Notes: generated by a model from the letters alone, not told the origin. A stretch of 64,000 bases of DNA from an uncultured Anaerobiospirillum sp. (GCA_944389615.1 CALXNA010000004.1:49643-113642); one strand, 5' to 3'. Positions 37,515 through 48,324 are shown, counted from the first letter of the stretch. Made by a program: numbers and translations.

Positions 37515-39509
37515 TTACTTGAGTAAGGACTTGCCGACGGCAACGGCGTTGGCGACGGTGAAGCCGTAGCGCTCAAAGAGCTTGTCGGCTGGAGCCGAAG
37601 CGCCGTAGTGGTCTAAACCTAAGACCTTGCCGTCAAGACCGACGTACTTGTACCAAGTGGTGGTGGTACCAGCCTCGATAGCGACGCGGTTGCGGACAGC
37701 ACTTGGCAGTACCTGCTCCTTGTACTCGGCGCTCTGACGGTCGAACTCCTCGCAGCAAGGCATGGAGACGACACGTACCTTCTTGCCTTCCTGAGCTAAC
37801 TCTTCGGCAGCGTGGAAAGCTAAGGCAACTTCAGAGCCGGTGGCGATGTAGATGAGATCTGGCGTGCCCTCGCAATCCTTGAGGATGTAGCCGCCCTTAG
37901 CGATGGCAGCGATCTGCTCTGGGGTACGAGGCATCTGCTCTAAGCCCTGACGGGTTAAGACGATGTCCGAAGGGCCGCACTTGCGCTCGATCATCTGCGT
38001 CCAAGCTACGGCGGTCTCAACTTGGTCACATGGACGCCACGTGTCTAAGTTTGGAACCAAGCGTAAGGTTGCCGTCTGCTCGATTGGCTCGTGGGTTGGG
38101 CCGTCCTCGCCCACACCGATGGAGTCGTGCGTGAAGACGAACAGGGTTGGGATCTTCATCAGAGCGGCCATGCGGATGGCGTTGCGGGCATACTCCGAGA
38201 AGATCAAGAAGGTGCCACCGTATGGACGGAAGCCGCCGTGCAGCACGATGCCGTTCATGGCAGCGCACATCACGAACTCACGAACACCCCAATGGATGTA
38301 GTTGCCCTTGAGCTCATGCGGCATGACCGAGTGCGAGGCCTTGTTCATGGTGAGGTTCGATGGAGCTAAGTCCGCCGAGCCGCCTAATAACTCAGGTAAC
38401 AGGGCACCGAAGAAGTCTAAGGCGTTTTGACCGGCCTTGCGGGTAGCGAGCTTGGCTGGGTTGTTTTGTAAGTCCTGAGCCCAAGCTAAGGCCTTCTGGG
38501 CCAGATCAACTGGCAGCTCGCCCTTCATGCGGCGCTCAAACTCGGAGGCTAACTCTGGGTACTGAGCCTTGTACTTGGCAAAGAGCTCATTCCACTCGCC
38601 TTCGGCCTTGGCACCGGCCTCAACGGCCGACCACTTGGCGTAGATCTCATCTGGGATTACGAATGGTGGGTACTCCCAACCTAACGCCTTGCGGGTTAAA
38701 GCGATTTCCTCATCACCTAATGGGGCGCCGTGGCACGACTCCTTGCCTTGCTTGTTCGGCGATCCCTTACCGATGGTGGTGTGGCAGATGATGATGGATG
38801 GGCGCTCCTTTTCGGCCTGAGCGGCAGCAATAGCTTGGCGCAGAGCCTCGCCATCGTGGCCGTTGACCTCTTGGACGTGCCAGTGATAGGACTCAAAGCG
38901 CTTGACTGGGTCATCGCCGAACCAGTTCTTGATCTCGCCGTCGATCGAGATGCCGTTGGAGTCGTATAAGGCAATCAGCTTGCCTAAGCCTAAGGTACCA
39001 GCAAGGGAGCAGGCCTCGTGGGAGATGCCTTCCATCAAGCAGCCGTCACCCATGAAGACATAGGTGTAGTGGTCAACGATATCAAAGCCTGGACGGTTGA
39101 ACTCGTGAGCTAAGAGCTGCTCGGCTAAGGCAAAACCAACCGAGTTAGCTAAGCCCTGGCCTAAAGGACCGGTGGTGGTCTCAACACCTGGCACCTCACC
39201 GTGCTCTGGGTGGCCTGGGGTCTTCGAGTCCAACTGACGGAACTGCTTTAAGTCTTCGATCGAGAGATCGTAGCCGGTTAAGTGCAGCAGCGAGTAGATG
39301 AGCATGGAGGCGTGGCCGTTGGACAGGATAAAGCGGTCACGGTTGGCCCAGTGTGGGTTCTTGGGATTGTGACGTAAGAAACCGCGCCACAAAGCTTCGG
39401 CCATATCAGCCATACCAAGAGGTGCGCCTGGGTGGCCGGACTTGGCCTTTTGCACACCATCCATACTTAAAGCACGGATGGCATTAGCTAATTGCTGATA
39501 CTCTGACAT
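37515..39509 (-). CDS. tkt: Transketolase
   Basis: TPP-dependent transfer of two-carbon units in the pentose phosphate pathway, 664 aa (E. coli TktA 663). Seen: [23 protein letters not shown]-type segment ([14 protein letters not shown]), [14 protein letters not shown], the TPP/Mg motif [18 protein letters not shown], and [19 protein letters not shown]. The ATG at 39509 has AGGAG five bases upstream. The short transaldolase at 41388 and araD at 7286 supply or use its pentose phosphate substrates. Confidence 0.98.
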   Translation of the reverse strand: MSEYQQLANAIRALSMDGVQKAKSGHPGAPLGMADMAEALWRGFLRHNPKNPHWANRDRFILSNGHASMLIYSLLHLTGYDLSIEDLKQFRQLDSKTPGHPEHGEVPGVETTTGPLGQGLANSVGFALAEQLLAHEFNRPGFDIVDHYTYVFMGDGCLMEGISHEACSLAGTLGLGKLIALYDSNGISIDGEIKNWFGDDPVKRFESYHWHVQEVNGHDGEALRQAIAAAQAEKERPSIIICHTTIGKGSPNKQGKESCHGAPLGDEEIALTRKALGWEYPPFVIPDEIYAKWSAVEAGAKAEGEWNELFAKYKAQYPELASEFERRMKGELPVDLAQKALAWAQDLQNNPAKLATRKAGQNALDFFGALLPELLGGSADLAPSNLTMNKASHSVMPHELKGNYIHWGVREFVMCAAMNGIVLHGGFRPYGGTFLIFSEYARNAIRMAALMKIPTLFVFTHDSIGVGEDGPTHEPIEQTATLRLVPNLDTWRPCDQVETAVAWTQMIERKCGPSDIVLTRQGLEQMPRTPEQIAAIAKGGYILKDCEGTPDLIYIATGSEVALAFHAAEELAQEGKKVRVVSMPCCEEFDRQSAEYKEQVLPSAVRNRVAIEAGTTTTWYKYVGLDGKVLGLDHYGASAPADKLFERYGFTVANAVAVGKSLLK

Positions 39510-39785
39510 GTTTACTCCTAGATTCACCACAACTGCGCCACTACGCAGCTGCAATCTTTACTGAAACGGGCTCTATGCTAACCAAAGCTCCACTTAGGGG
39601 CTAGCATAGACAATTTGGTACGACCAAGCACCGCGCCTGCGCCGCTGCTGCTTTGCGGTTTATCCGCGGCTGCCCCGCAGCTATCCCGCGCAGGAAGCCT
39701 CTGCTGGTGCGGCGCCGCGCGTCTTTGCCCTACGGTGTGGGCCTGTAAGGCAAGGCTTTCAGGGCTGGCCTGCAGGGCCTTGGTC

Positions 39786-41162
39786 TTAAATCTTGTTGCC
39801 ATTGACCGTGATGGTGGTCATCTCATCGGGACGACCCGAGTGGAAGTCGATCGTGCCGTGGGAAGTACCATCCTTATTGACCTTGAACTGCTCAAAGAGC
39901 GGCATCAGCGGCAGTAAGGAGCGCCCGGTGATCAAGCTGACATCAGTGTTGACTGTGACGTCGCCTTGGGCGGTCAGATCAAGATACTGACCGTACTCCC
40001 AGTCCTTGACCTCAATGCTCTCGTGTCCGGAGAGCTCCACGGAGAGCTGTTGCTGCTCGGCCTTGCTGTACTCATCTGGGCGTACCATGGTGACGTAGTC
40101 AAAGCGCGAGCCCGGATCCACCGAGACGGTAACCGGGTGCGGCAAGAAGGTGCTGAAGTTACTTAAGGCCTCTTCTGGGGAGTTGAGGGTGCTCAGGCTC
40201 AAGCCTGCGATCGTGCCGGTAAAGTTCAGGTTCTTGAGCAGGCGGGCCGAGCCAATCTTGAGCTCATAAGGCAGGTTAAAGACCCCAGCCTTGTCAGGAC
40301 GGGAGCCTTCGGACTTGAAGGTGACGTCCTCAACTACCATCGGGGACATGCCGAGCAAGGCAAAGCGCTTGAAGGAGAGGTCGTTGCGCCCGATGTTCTT
40401 GAGCTGCAAGAAGCCTTGGGTCTGACTGTGATAGGACAGCTCGGAGATCGAGGCGTAGTTGGACAGGGCGTGATCTAAGGTGAAATCAAGCGTGAAGTTT
40501 TCATCTTGGTCAAAGCCCAACTGCATGTTCATCGTGCCCACCGGCTTGTAAGCGATGCGCTCCTTGAGCTGCGCTACCGCGCCTTCGATGCCGTTTTCAA
40601 AGCTTGGGAAGTTGGCCCCATCGTAGTTTTGCTCTTGCTCATCGGAGATGTGCTCACGCAGGTACTTTTGGTACTCGGCGAGCGCATAGAGCGACACATC
40701 GTCGTTTAAGTACGAGGCACTCAGCTGCACCTGACCTTTGTCTTGGCACAAGCTATAAGAAGCGGAGAGGCTTAACGCCGTGAGCGTGTTCAAGTCAAAG
40801 GACTTGATGGCATTGGCGTCATTGATCGTCGCCTGCACTAAGTCGATGTCGTAGTCGTAGCCGCCATAGGTGACGCTAATCTTGACCGGAACCTTGAGTT
40901 TGACGTCGCCATCGGTGGCGATGAAGGTCACGTCGTGTGAGAACAGCCCGATATCATCTTCGTACAGGTCAACCGAAAACGGCGTCGCATCAGCGGCGAT
41001 CATGTTTTGATTGATGAAGTTCTCGATAAAGCTCCGCGACTGCTCCAGCATCGTGCTGTACGAGCACATCGGCCCGACATAGCCACCGCCGACCAAAGCC
41101 ACTACCACTACGGCTGCCGCAGCTTGAGCCAAGGTCTTCTTCTTCAGCGCACTAACTGACAC
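39786..41162 (-). CDS. Membrane-anchored periplasmic protein, possibly DUF945/YdgA-like
   Basis: A 458-aa protein with one N-terminal membrane helix (residues about 12-30, AAAAVVVVALVGGGYVGP) and a large beta-rich, presumably periplasmic domain with many short S/T/D-rich strands. Layout and length resemble YdgA/DUF945 proteins of gammaproteobacteria, but no diagnostic motif was recognised. The start is a GTG at 41162, chosen because GAGGAG lies six bases upstream. Lies between tkt and the transaldolase gene; a terminator separates it from the latter. Confidence 0.6.
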   Translation of the reverse strand: MSVSALKKKTLAQAAAAVVVVALVGGGYVGPMCSYSTMLEQSRSFIENFINQNMIAADATPFSVDLYEDDIGLFSHDVTFIATDGDVKLKVPVKISVTYGGYDYDIDLVQATINDANAIKSFDLNTLTALSLSASYSLCQDKGQVQLSASYLNDDVSLYALAEYQKYLREHISDEQEQNYDGANFPSFENGIEGAVAQLKERIAYKPVGTMNMQLGFDQDENFTLDFTLDHALSNYASISELSYHSQTQGFLQLKNIGRNDLSFKRFALLGMSPMVVEDVTFKSEGSRPDKAGVFNLPYELKIGSARLLKNLNFTGTIAGLSLSTLNSPEEALSNFSTFLPHPVTVSVDPGSRFDYVTMVRPDEYSKAEQQQLSVELSGHESIEVKDWEYGQYLDLTAQGDVTVNTDVSLITGRSLLPLMPLFEQFKVNKDGTSHGTIDFHSGRPDEMTTITVNGNKI

Positions 41163-41261
41163 TCTCTACTCCTCATCACCAACAACCAAAAACTTTGTTC
41201 TGCCCCGGTAGGCGCAGGCCTGCGCCGGGCACAGTCGTCAAATGATTGTAGCTTACGTTCC

Positions 41262-41291
41262 AAAAAAGCCGATCAGTTGATCGGCTTTTTT
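41262..41291. terminator. Bidirectional terminator after the transaldolase gene
   Basis: GCCGATCA and TGATCGGC form an 8-bp stem with a GT loop, flanked by six As and six Ts, so it can work on either strand. It ends the transaldolase transcript. Confidence 0.9.
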
Positions 41292-41387
41292 GTGGGCGGA
41301 TGCACTTTCTGAGCGGTCAGCGCGCGCATCCGTCAAGTGCGGGGCGCACCTTTATAGGCAGGCCAATAAAGGCAGGCCGATGCGCGA

Positions 41388-42038
41388 TTAACCGAAGACC
41401 TTGCGGTAGTCCTCTTGGAACTTAGTGATGCCTTGGTCGGTTAATGGGTGATGAGTCATCTGCTCGATAACCTTGTAAGGAACGGTGGCGATGTCAGCAC
41501 CGGCTAAAGCGCAGTCCATGATGTGGATTGGGTTACGTACCGAAGCGGCGATGATCTGAGCATCGATGTCGCCGATCGAGAAGATGTCGGAGATCTGGCG
41601 GATTAAGTCGATGCCTGGCATCGAGATGTCGTCTAAGCGGCCTAAGAATGGGGATACGTAGGTAGCACCGGCGCGAGCAGCCAGCAAGGCTTGGTTAGCC
41701 GAGAAGATTAAGGTTAAGTTGGTCTTGATGCCTTCGGTCTTGCACATACGGCAGGCCTTTAAGCCTTCGACGGTCATTGGGATCTTAACGACCATGTTAG
41801 GGTGGATCGAAGCGATCTCACGGGCCTCTTTCATCATGGTTGGAGCATCAAGGGTAGTTGGCTTAACTTCGCCGCTGATTGGGCCATCGACGATCGAGGC
41901 GATCTCTTGGATTACTTCCTTGAAGTCACGGCCTTCCTTGGCAATCAGGGTTGGGTTAGTGGTAACGCCGCAGATCACGCCCATGTCATTGGCTTTACGG
42001 ATGTCTTCTACGTTAGCGGTATCAATAAAGAAACGCAT
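41388..42038 (-). CDS. tal: Short (TalC-type) transaldolase
   Basis: A 216-aa Schiff-base aldolase of the fructose-6-phosphate aldolase/transaldolase subfamily. The catalytic lysine is K85 in VVKIPMT. E57 (GEV) and F131 ([11 protein letters not shown]) are the residues found in true transaldolases of this size; fructose-6-phosphate aldolases have Gln and Tyr there. So transaldolase activity is favoured (inference from family knowledge). The ATG at 42038 follows GGGAG. It would work with tkt in the non-oxidative pentose phosphate pathway. An AAACGTTT operator-like site lies about 660 bases upstream. Confidence 0.9.
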   Translation of the reverse strand: MRFFIDTANVEDIRKANDMGVICGVTTNPTLIAKEGRDFKEVIQEIASIVDGPISGEVKPTTLDAPTMMKEAREIASIHPNMVVKIPMTVEGLKACRMCKTEGIKTNLTLIFSANQALLAARAGATYVSPFLGRLDDISMPGIDLIRQISDIFSIGDIDAQIIAASVRNPIHIMDCALAGADIATVPYKVIEQMTHHPLTDQGITKFQEDYRKVFG

Positions 42039-43234
42039 TGCAACTCCCTAATAACTTGTTTGGGACTGAAGCCTAAGCCGTCCCTTCTACACCATACCTA
42101 AGGCGCAAGGCCGAGCGCAATTACGTCTACAGCGCCTTGGGCCAAGACTAACTGACGCGGTGCACTCACCTTCGAGGTAATCTTGAACTTGCAAGCATCT
42201 TAAACCAAAGCATGGCCAATGCCCTCAAGTTACTGTGCGTAACGTGATACAGATCCAAATTTTTCTGCTTTGTGCACGAGCACGTTATAACGGGCAGAGC
42301 ACCAAGTTTTACACCAAATTGCAAATCGTAACCGTTTGTGGAAAAGGTGATCTGGCGCACGCCGCCGCGCCCCAAAAAGGCACCTTCTGCCTCAAGGAGC
42401 AAGCGCTCACCCCCACCCCTCACGAACCGCAACTCCGCGCCCGAAGCGCACCGCCTGAGCGCGCAGCGCAAGGCCTACGAGCTATCACCGCACCTGCGCA
42501 CTTCAAACTTTACTCAGAGCCGCGCGCAGTGGCTATCATGCCAACGTCCTTTTTATCACCGCACCCGCCCTGCGGCCGGATAAAACTCGCAGCTCATCAC
42601 AACTCCCGCCCTCACCCCACCGCGCAGGCAAGCACAGCGCCCGCTCCCGCCCGTCCCCGCCCGCCCCCGTCTGTCCACTACCAGCAAATTCAAGTATGCG
42701 CAAACGTTTCCAAAACGCATCACCAGCCAAGCTCGGCTGCGTCCTACTGGCGCTCACATGCTCGAGATCCGTCGCTACGTGCACGTGACTAAACTTGCCG
42801 CCAATGACCTTCCTCCAGCAGGCCTTGTCCCAGCATAAGCTCTACGCTCTGTCGCACCAGCACGGGCCAAGCTCGCGCACCTCCAAGAAAAGCTGTACCG
42901 CCCCTATCCCCTCAGAGACCTGCACAGACTTCCCGCAGAGCGTGGGGTTACCTGACTCGGTGGCACCGCCAAAGTGGCCCCTACTCCATAGAGACCAAGC
43001 GGCCTTCCGCAGCGTGCAGCGGCGTGCGGCTAGCGCAGCCGCCACCGCAGTTGAAACTCACGCACCCCGATGGCTGCTGAGAGGATGTGGTAACGGCTCG
43101 ACTTCCTGAGTCGTCTCGCATCCTGCAGGCACAGCAAAGGCCAAGCTCGGGGGTAATCCGAGGACTTGGCCTTCAGCTGCGCGCTGGGCGCGCGCTCAGC
43201 GCGACGTAAGGCGCGCGGAGCGACGTAAGGCGCG
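42039..43234. other. 1.2-kb spacer with LacI-type operator-like sequences
   Basis: No supported gene; open frames here are Pro/Arg/Ala-rich and lack ribosome sites. GCGCAAACGTTTCC at 42697-42710 shares the AAACGTTT core of the araD operator. Near 43138-43174 AAGGCCAAG and CTTGGCCTT flank an inner CTCGG/CCGAG stem, a strong hairpin downstream of the reductase gene with only a short T run. Confidence 0.45.
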
Positions 43235-44140
43235 TTAGCGTGCCTTGTTGTCGATGAAATCAGGGATCAAGGACGAGCTGTAGAAGAGGTATAAGGCTTG
43301 GGTGCCTTTGTCGCCGTGGCCCATCTGCTTTAGCATCGAGTAGGCCTTGTAGGCAAGGTCGAGCCCCGGCAGGCTGACGCCGCGGTTTTGGCAGACTTTT
43401 AAGGCGATCTCCATGTCCTTTAAGAAGTGGTTGATCTTAAAGCCTGGAGCAAAGTCGCCCTTTAAGATGCGCGGGCCATAGCTTTGCAGCGAAAAGGAAC
43501 CGGCCGCACCGCCACATAAGGTCTCAATGGTCAGCTCTGGGTCTAAGCCCATGTGCTTGGCAAAGACAATGGCTTCGCAGGCCGAGAACATAGACGAGGC
43601 AATGGCTACTTGGTTGCAGGCCTTGGCCATCTGGCCCATGCCCGGGCCACCAAAGTACACCCACTTCTTGCCTACGGCCTTAAAGACCGGCTCTAAGGCC
43701 TCAATAGCAGCCTTGTCACCGCCGCACAGAATGGTTAAGGTGCCATTGCGCGCCCCGATGTCACCACCAGTAACCGGGCAGTCAACCACGGTAAAGCCCT
43801 TCTCTGCGGCTTGCTGGGACAGCTCTTGGGCCAGCTCAGGCGCAGAGGTGGTCATGTCAACGCCGATGGCCCCCGGCTTCATGGTATGGAAGGCCCCATA
43901 GCGCCCCATCCAGACCTCGCGCACGTCCTGCGGATAGCCCACCATGGAAATCACCACATCGCAATCACGGGCGCAGTCAGCGGGAGTATCGCACCAAGTC
44001 GCGCCGCGGGCGAGCAACTCCGCGGCTCGGTCTTTAGTGCGGGTATAGAGCTTGAGCTCAAAGCCTGCGTCTAACAAGTGACCGGCCATCGGTGCGCCCA
44101 TTACACCAAGACCAATAAAACCAATCTTCTTAATGTCCAT
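43235..44140 (-). CDS. garR: 2-hydroxy-3-oxopropionate reductase family (GarR-like)
   Basis: A 301-aa NAD(P)-dependent beta-hydroxyacid dehydrogenase. Seen: the Rossmann motif KIGFIGLGVMGAPMAGHLL, VISMVGYPQDV, the substrate loop DCPVTGGDIGARNGTL, and the catalytic lysine region GQMAKACNQVAIASSM. Closest by length and motifs to tartronate semialdehyde reductase GarR; 3-hydroxyisobutyrate dehydrogenase is the alternative. The ATG at 44140 follows AGGAAA; the upstream extension is unsupported. Single gene; no glycerate kinase or glyoxylate genes are adjacent. Confidence 0.88.
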   Translation of the reverse strand: MDIKKIGFIGLGVMGAPMAGHLLDAGFELKLYTRTKDRAAELLARGATWCDTPADCARDCDVVISMVGYPQDVREVWMGRYGAFHTMKPGAIGVDMTTSAPELAQELSQQAAEKGFTVVDCPVTGGDIGARNGTLTILCGGDKAAIEALEPVFKAVGKKWVYFGGPGMGQMAKACNQVAIASSMFSACEAIVFAKHMGLDPELTIETLCGGAAGSFSLQSYGPRILKGDFAPGFKINHFLKDMEIALKVCQNRGVSLPGLDLAYKAYSMLKQMGHGDKGTQALYLFYSSSLIPDFIDNKAR

Positions 44141-44615
44141 CGTGATTTCCTGCTGACACTCTCGGCTCAGCGCAGGCTGTACGCAACACACCATCACAGC
44201 ACACTACTGCCACACCATACTGTTGCCGAGATTGATTTGAGCACCATGTTCCACAGGCAGTCCAACCAGCTGCACCTGCGGCGCACTTATTGTAGCCCTC
44301 AGAGCGCATCTGCCCCAAGTAGTTCACCAAAAAATCGCAGGTACACTATAGCTACAACCAGAAAGGTGGCTCGTGTGAGAAGGCGGGATCAAGCTGGCCT
44401 GGCCGCTAAAGGTGAGGGGATGGTCAGGTCAGCTTAGTGCTTAGCCCTAAATCTGAGGGGAGGGCTAAGGGTAGCGGCGCTACCGCGGTACCGACATCAG
44501 GACGATGTCAGGTGGCATGTGCAGGCTTAGCGCCTGCGGGCGTGGGCTGGGCCGCGTCGGCGGCGCGGCTAGGCCGCGCTGGGGTGCAAGCTAGGCTGCA
44601 GGCTGAGCCTGAAGC
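44141..44615. other. Spacer between metK and the reductase gene
   Basis: About 475 bases, no gene. CTTAGCCCT at 44441 pairs with AGGGCTAAG at 44462 (9-bp stem), without a T run, followed by GGTAGCGGCGCTACC-type inverted sequence. These may act in termination of metK. Confidence 0.4.
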
Positions 44616-45764
44616 TTAGCTTAAGGCTGCCTTGAGGGCGTCGACCTTGTCTAACTGCTCCCATGGGAACTCGTCGCGCCCAAAGTGGCCGTAGGTGGCC
44701 GTTGGCTGGTAGATCGGACGCTCAAGGTCTAACATCTTGATGATGCCGTATGGGCGTAAATCGAAGACCTCGTTGACCACAGCGGCGATCTTCTTGTCGT
44801 CGTACTTACCGGTACCAAAGGTGTTGACCGCAATCGAGACCGGCTTGGCTACGCCAATGGCGTAGGAGACCTGCAGCTCGCACTTGCGGGCTAACTTGGC
44901 CGCGACGATGTTCTTGGCGACATAGCGCGCGGCATAAGCTGCCGAGCGATCGACCTTGGATGGATCCTTGCCCGAGAAGGCACCACCACCGTGGCGGGCG
45001 GCACCACCATAGGTGTCCACGATGATCTTACGGCCGGTCAAGCCGCAGTCGCCAACTGGGCCACCGATGACGAAACGGCCGGTTGGGTTGATAAAGTACT
45101 TGGTCTTCTCAGTTAAGTACTTAACTGGGATTACGCGCTTGATGATCTCCTCTTGTACGCCCTCTTCGACATCGCGTAAGGAGATGTCCGGCGAGTGCTG
45201 GGTCGACAGCACCACGGTATCGACGTGCGAGATCGAGCCATCATCGTGATAGGCGAAGGTGATCTGGCTCTTGGCATCAGGACGCAGCCAAGGCAGGACG
45301 CCTAAGCGGCGCACTTCGGCCTGACGGCGTACTAACAAGTGGGCATAGGTAATGGCCGCAGGCATTAAGACCGGCGTATCGTCGCAGGCATAGCCGAACA
45401 TTAAACCTTGGTCACCGGCGCCTTGATCCTCTGGGTTTTGGCGATCAACACCTTGGTTGATGTCAGGCGACTGCTTGCCTAAGGCATTCAAGAAGGCGCA
45501 GTAGTTGCCATCAAAGCCGACTTCGGTCGAGTTGTAGCCAATGGCACAGACCGTCTTGCGCACTACCGCCTCTAAATCGACGTTGGCCGAGCTCTTGACC
45601 TCACCGGCGATGACCACCATACCGGTCTTCACCAAGGTCTCGCAGGCGACGCGCGCCTTGGGATCTTGCTCGAGGTAAGCGTCTAATACCGCATCGGAAA
45701 TTTGGTCGGCGACCTTGTCTGGGTGCCCCTCAGAAACAGACTCAGACGTAAAAAGCTGAAACAT
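44616..45764 (-). CDS. metK: S-adenosylmethionine synthetase
   Basis: Makes SAM from methionine and ATP, 382 aa (E. coli 384). Seen: the start [32 protein letters not shown], the DAKSQITF segment, the P-loop-like [19 protein letters not shown], and a final [12 protein letters not shown]. The ATG at 45764 follows GGAGGGAG. The leader on its strand contains overlapping hairpins and a short upstream ORF that runs into the gene. Confidence 0.98.
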   Translation of the reverse strand: MFQLFTSESVSEGHPDKVADQISDAVLDAYLEQDPKARVACETLVKTGMVVIAGEVKSSANVDLEAVVRKTVCAIGYNSTEVGFDGNYCAFLNALGKQSPDINQGVDRQNPEDQGAGDQGLMFGYACDDTPVLMPAAITYAHLLVRRQAEVRRLGVLPWLRPDAKSQITFAYHDDGSISHVDTVVLSTQHSPDISLRDVEEGVQEEIIKRVIPVKYLTEKTKYFINPTGRFVIGGPVGDCGLTGRKIIVDTYGGAARHGGGAFSGKDPSKVDRSAAYAARYVAKNIVAAKLARKCELQVSYAIGVAKPVSIAVNTFGTGKYDDKKIAAVVNEVFDLRPYGIIKMLDLERPIYQPTATYGHFGRDEFPWEQLDKVDALKAALS

Positions 45765-46320
45765 GTGCTCCCTCCAACATGGGGTGGAAAACTTACAAAA
45801 GAAAGTTTGCTCATACTCCCAACCTCCTCACAAGGCGGCCGTAAACCTCAGCGCCACGCACTGCGTGGGCTGACCTCACGAAAATAACCCATCCTCCTTG
45901 AGCCTATCCCCGGCGTGGCACCGGGCAGCGTGCCCGCAGGGCACGCCAAGGCGTGCCGCCACAGCTGTGCCAGCACCGACCTTCAGTTCCACCTTCACAG
46001 TGGTTACAAGGGAAAGCACCAAGGAGAGCGTCTCAGACCTGAGCTCAAAGCCCGGTAAGAAGAGAGCTTTGAGGTGCCAGAGCATGGTCTGCGACAAAAA
46101 CTGAGCTAAGCGAGTATCAACAAGGAAAAGTGGAGTGGCTGCGCCGCTCCAATGTCACTGCCGCTCAAGGCTTACTGGAGCGCAGATTAATCTTTGATTA
46201 TACGCGACTTCCCGCATCCTACTGCCACTTGCACAAAATTTCTCACCACCGTCCCGTTATGGGGGTCGGCGGCGGGGCGCAGGCGGCGGGACGCGGTCTC
46301 GCTGCAGCGGCGTGGGGCGG
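45765..46320. other. metK leader and upstream spacer
   Basis: About 550 bases without an annotated gene. On the metK strand, stems 45957-45950/45947-45940 and 45945-45939/45935-45929 share bases and exclude each other. A possible 43-codon ORF starts at ATG 45814 (AGGAGG eight bases upstream) and overlaps the first 80 or so bases of metK out of frame. No known SAM riboswitch motif was recognised. Confidence 0.4.
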
Positions 46321-47451
46321 CTAATAGATGGTGGCAAAGGGAAAGTAGGCCTGTACGAGATCAGGGCTCAGCGGCAAGTGCGGTCCTAAGAATAAGATGA
46401 CATCCTCAACCCCACGCGCGCGCAACTGCTCCAGCATACGCTGGGCGATTGCCTGCTCTAGCGCACGCAAGTCATAGCTTAAGCGCTCACTTAAGCGCAG
46501 CCAAAACTCGGGGCGGCAGGTCGCCCACTCCTGCGCGACCTCATCGTAGATGGCCTGCTCTTGCTGCGTGAGCACCAGAGGATAGCGCGTGGTGTCGGGC
46601 CGATAGAGCTCAAGGAGCTCACAGGTGCCCTGCGCCGTGATGCCGCAGGTGAAGTAGTAGGCGTGAGCCCTGCGATAGGCTGTCTGCAGCACGGCAAGGC
46701 GCGGCGCTTGGTGCTGATCCCAGATCAGCTCGTGCGCGGGGAGCTCCAGCTGCTCTTGAGAAGAGTCCCAGCGCACATTGAATACCGTGACATAACGTGG
46801 CGCCAGCGGACGGCTATGCCAATCAAGCAGTGCGGTGACCACCGTCTGCAGCAGTGGCTGGAGCTGCGCATCCTCGAGCTCACGATAAGGCCGTCCCCAG
46901 AGCTCAAGCAAAAGCGAGCGCAGCACATCGGGGTCGGCATAGTGCAGATCGTAGGCGCACAAACGCAGCACCTGATGCTCCAGCTCCGGGGCCACGCGCG
47001 TCCGATACTTGGTAAGCAAGCGGGAGCTAAATACGCCCCCGGGCGCGCGCAGGCGCGGCACTTTAAGAGTGAGCAGCCCCACGGCGCTCGTTATGGTTTT
47101 GCGACTGTAACCATTACGCACGCTGCCATTGACACTGAGCTGGAAGCTACACTCGCACTCGAGCATCAGCTCATAGCAGCGCGTTAAGCCCAGCTGCAGT
47201 AGCGCCTTCAGGTAACCTTGTGCGTCACGGCGCAGCTTATCTAAGTGGCGCAGCGCCAAGTCTTGCTCGGCGGGCGGGCGCAGAGCGGCGCTTGTGCGTT
47301 TGGCTGCACTCGGGCGCAGGGCTGCACTCGGGCGCAGGGCTGCACTCAGGCGCAGGGCTGCGCTCAGGCGCTGGGCTATGCCCGGGTGGCTGGGTTTGCT
47401 CAGGTGACTGATCCCGCTTAGGTGAATGGGCGCGCTCGGGTGCATGGACAC
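46321..47451 (-). CDS. IS256-like transposase-derived protein, truncated and lacking DDE aspartates
   Basis: A 376-aa intact frame. Residues about 90-200 follow the Mutator/IS256 transposase N-terminal half: NGYSRKTI, LTLKVPRLRA, the LLTKYRTRV stretch, and WHSRPLAPRYVTVFN in place of the family's WxxRPLxxxYPxVxxDA. The first catalytic Asp is not there. The later GVEDVILFLGPHLPLSPDLV corresponds to GVxDxLIVCVDGLKGFPEAI with the second Asp replaced, and the protein ends soon after at FPFATIY. The N-terminal 60 residues are an SAALRP repeat encoded by an 18-bp tandem repeat. GTG 47451 (or ATG 47445) starts about 10 bases after the DUF5718-like gene, suggesting co-transcription. The true start may lie further in. 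Confidence 0.6.
   Translation of the reverse strand: MSMHPSAPIHLSGISHLSKPSHPGIAQRLSAALRLSAALRPSAALRPSAAKRTSAALRPPAEQDLALRHLDKLRRDAQGYLKALLQLGLTRCYELMLECECSFQLSVNGSVRNGYSRKTITSAVGLLTLKVPRLRAPGGVFSSRLLTKYRTRVAPELEHQVLRLCAYDLHYADPDVLRSLLLELWGRPYRELEDAQLQPLLQTVVTALLDWHSRPLAPRYVTVFNVRWDSSQEQLELPAHELIWDQHQAPRLAVLQTAYRRAHAYYFTCGITAQGTCELLELYRPDTTRYPLVLTQQEQAIYDEVAQEWATCRPEFWLRLSERLSYDLRALEQAIAQRMLEQLRARGVEDVILFLGPHLPLSPDLVQAYFPFATIY
47303..47380. repeat. 18-bp tandem repeat inside the IS256-like gene
   Basis: About four copies of GCTGCACTCGGGCGCAGG and variants, in frame, giving the SAALRP peptide repeat. Confidence 0.75.
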
Positions 47452-47460
47452 GCTGGTACG

Positions 47461-48324
47461 CTAAACCACTTCGCCCTTGACGATGATCTCTTGGCGCAGC
47501 ACCGAGATATCATCCTCTTCGAGATTGTCACGGATGGCGCGGTGGATGATTTCCGTTGGGCTGTAAACGTCGCCCGGATAGAGTACCACTAAGGCGTAAT
47601 CGCCGACCTTCAGGTAATTGCTCTGCCCAAAGTCGGTGTAACGGGTCGCACCCACCGAGACCATGATGCGGGTTGGACGGCCTGACTCGTTTAAGTAGGC
47701 GTTGATGTTCTCAGCTGGCCCCTCGTCCGGTTGCGTGTTGAAGCGGTCGATGAGCCAAGTGGTGAGCTTGTCGTAGAAGTAGGAGTAGTCCTTGATGGCG
47801 CTGTCTTCGCCGTAAGGGAATACTTGGTCGCCGCGCACCAAGAACGAGGCGATGCGATAGCGATCTAAGATGCCGCCCGGCGCGAAGCGGTCAATCTTGA
47901 TGTGGTTGGCGGCAAAGCCCTTGCTCGAAGGCCCCCAATTCTTCTTTTGGCTGATCTTGGTCGCTCCTTGCTTGCGAATCGAGCAGTCGTTGCTGGCGCT
48001 AAAGACCAAGGGATTGAGGTTTAAGACCTTGTCCCCTTGCCAGTCCACATCAAAGACGATGGCGCACTCCGGCTCAATCTGCAGCTTGTCCTCGCCCTCA
48101 GGGAAGATGATCGAATACTCGTCAAACGGGTACACGTGCAAGAACTCCGGGGTGAGCGTACTGACCGCGCCTTGCGGCAGATAGGTCGGGAATACGGCCT
48201 TCGGCGCGTTCACCTCTGCCGTCTTGACCTTGGTGAAATCCTTGTCTTCACCGGCTTGCTCTAAATGTCCCGTAAAATTACCGGCCACGCCAAAGCAGGC
48301 CAACTGCTTCAATTCAATCTGCAT
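47461..48324 (-). CDS. DUF5718-like protein
   Basis: A 287-aa soluble protein. The opening FGVAGNFTGHLEQAGEDKDF, then APKAVFPTYLPQG, IEPECAIVFDVDW, and the late DYALVVLYPGDVYSP match my recollection of the uncharacterised DUF5718 family, whose function is unknown. The ATG at 48324 has GGAG eight bases upstream; a GTG six bases earlier is too close to it. It is followed within about 10 bases by the IS256-like gene on the same strand. Confidence 0.6.
   Translation of the reverse strand: MQIELKQLACFGVAGNFTGHLEQAGEDKDFTKVKTAEVNAPKAVFPTYLPQGAVSTLTPEFLHVYPFDEYSIIFPEGEDKLQIEPECAIVFDVDWQGDKVLNLNPLVFSASNDCSIRKQGATKISQKKNWGPSSKGFAANHIKIDRFAPGGILDRYRIASFLVRGDQVFPYGEDSAIKDYSYFYDKLTTWLIDRFNTQPDEGPAENINAYLNESGRPTRIMVSVGATRYTDFGQSNYLKVGDYALVVLYPGDVYSPTEIIHRAIRDNLEEDDISVLRQEIIVKGEVV

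Noticed and set aside
42235..42792. 185-codon plus-strand frame upstream of the transaldolase gene
   Set aside because: Low-complexity Pro/Ala/Arg composition and no ribosome site.
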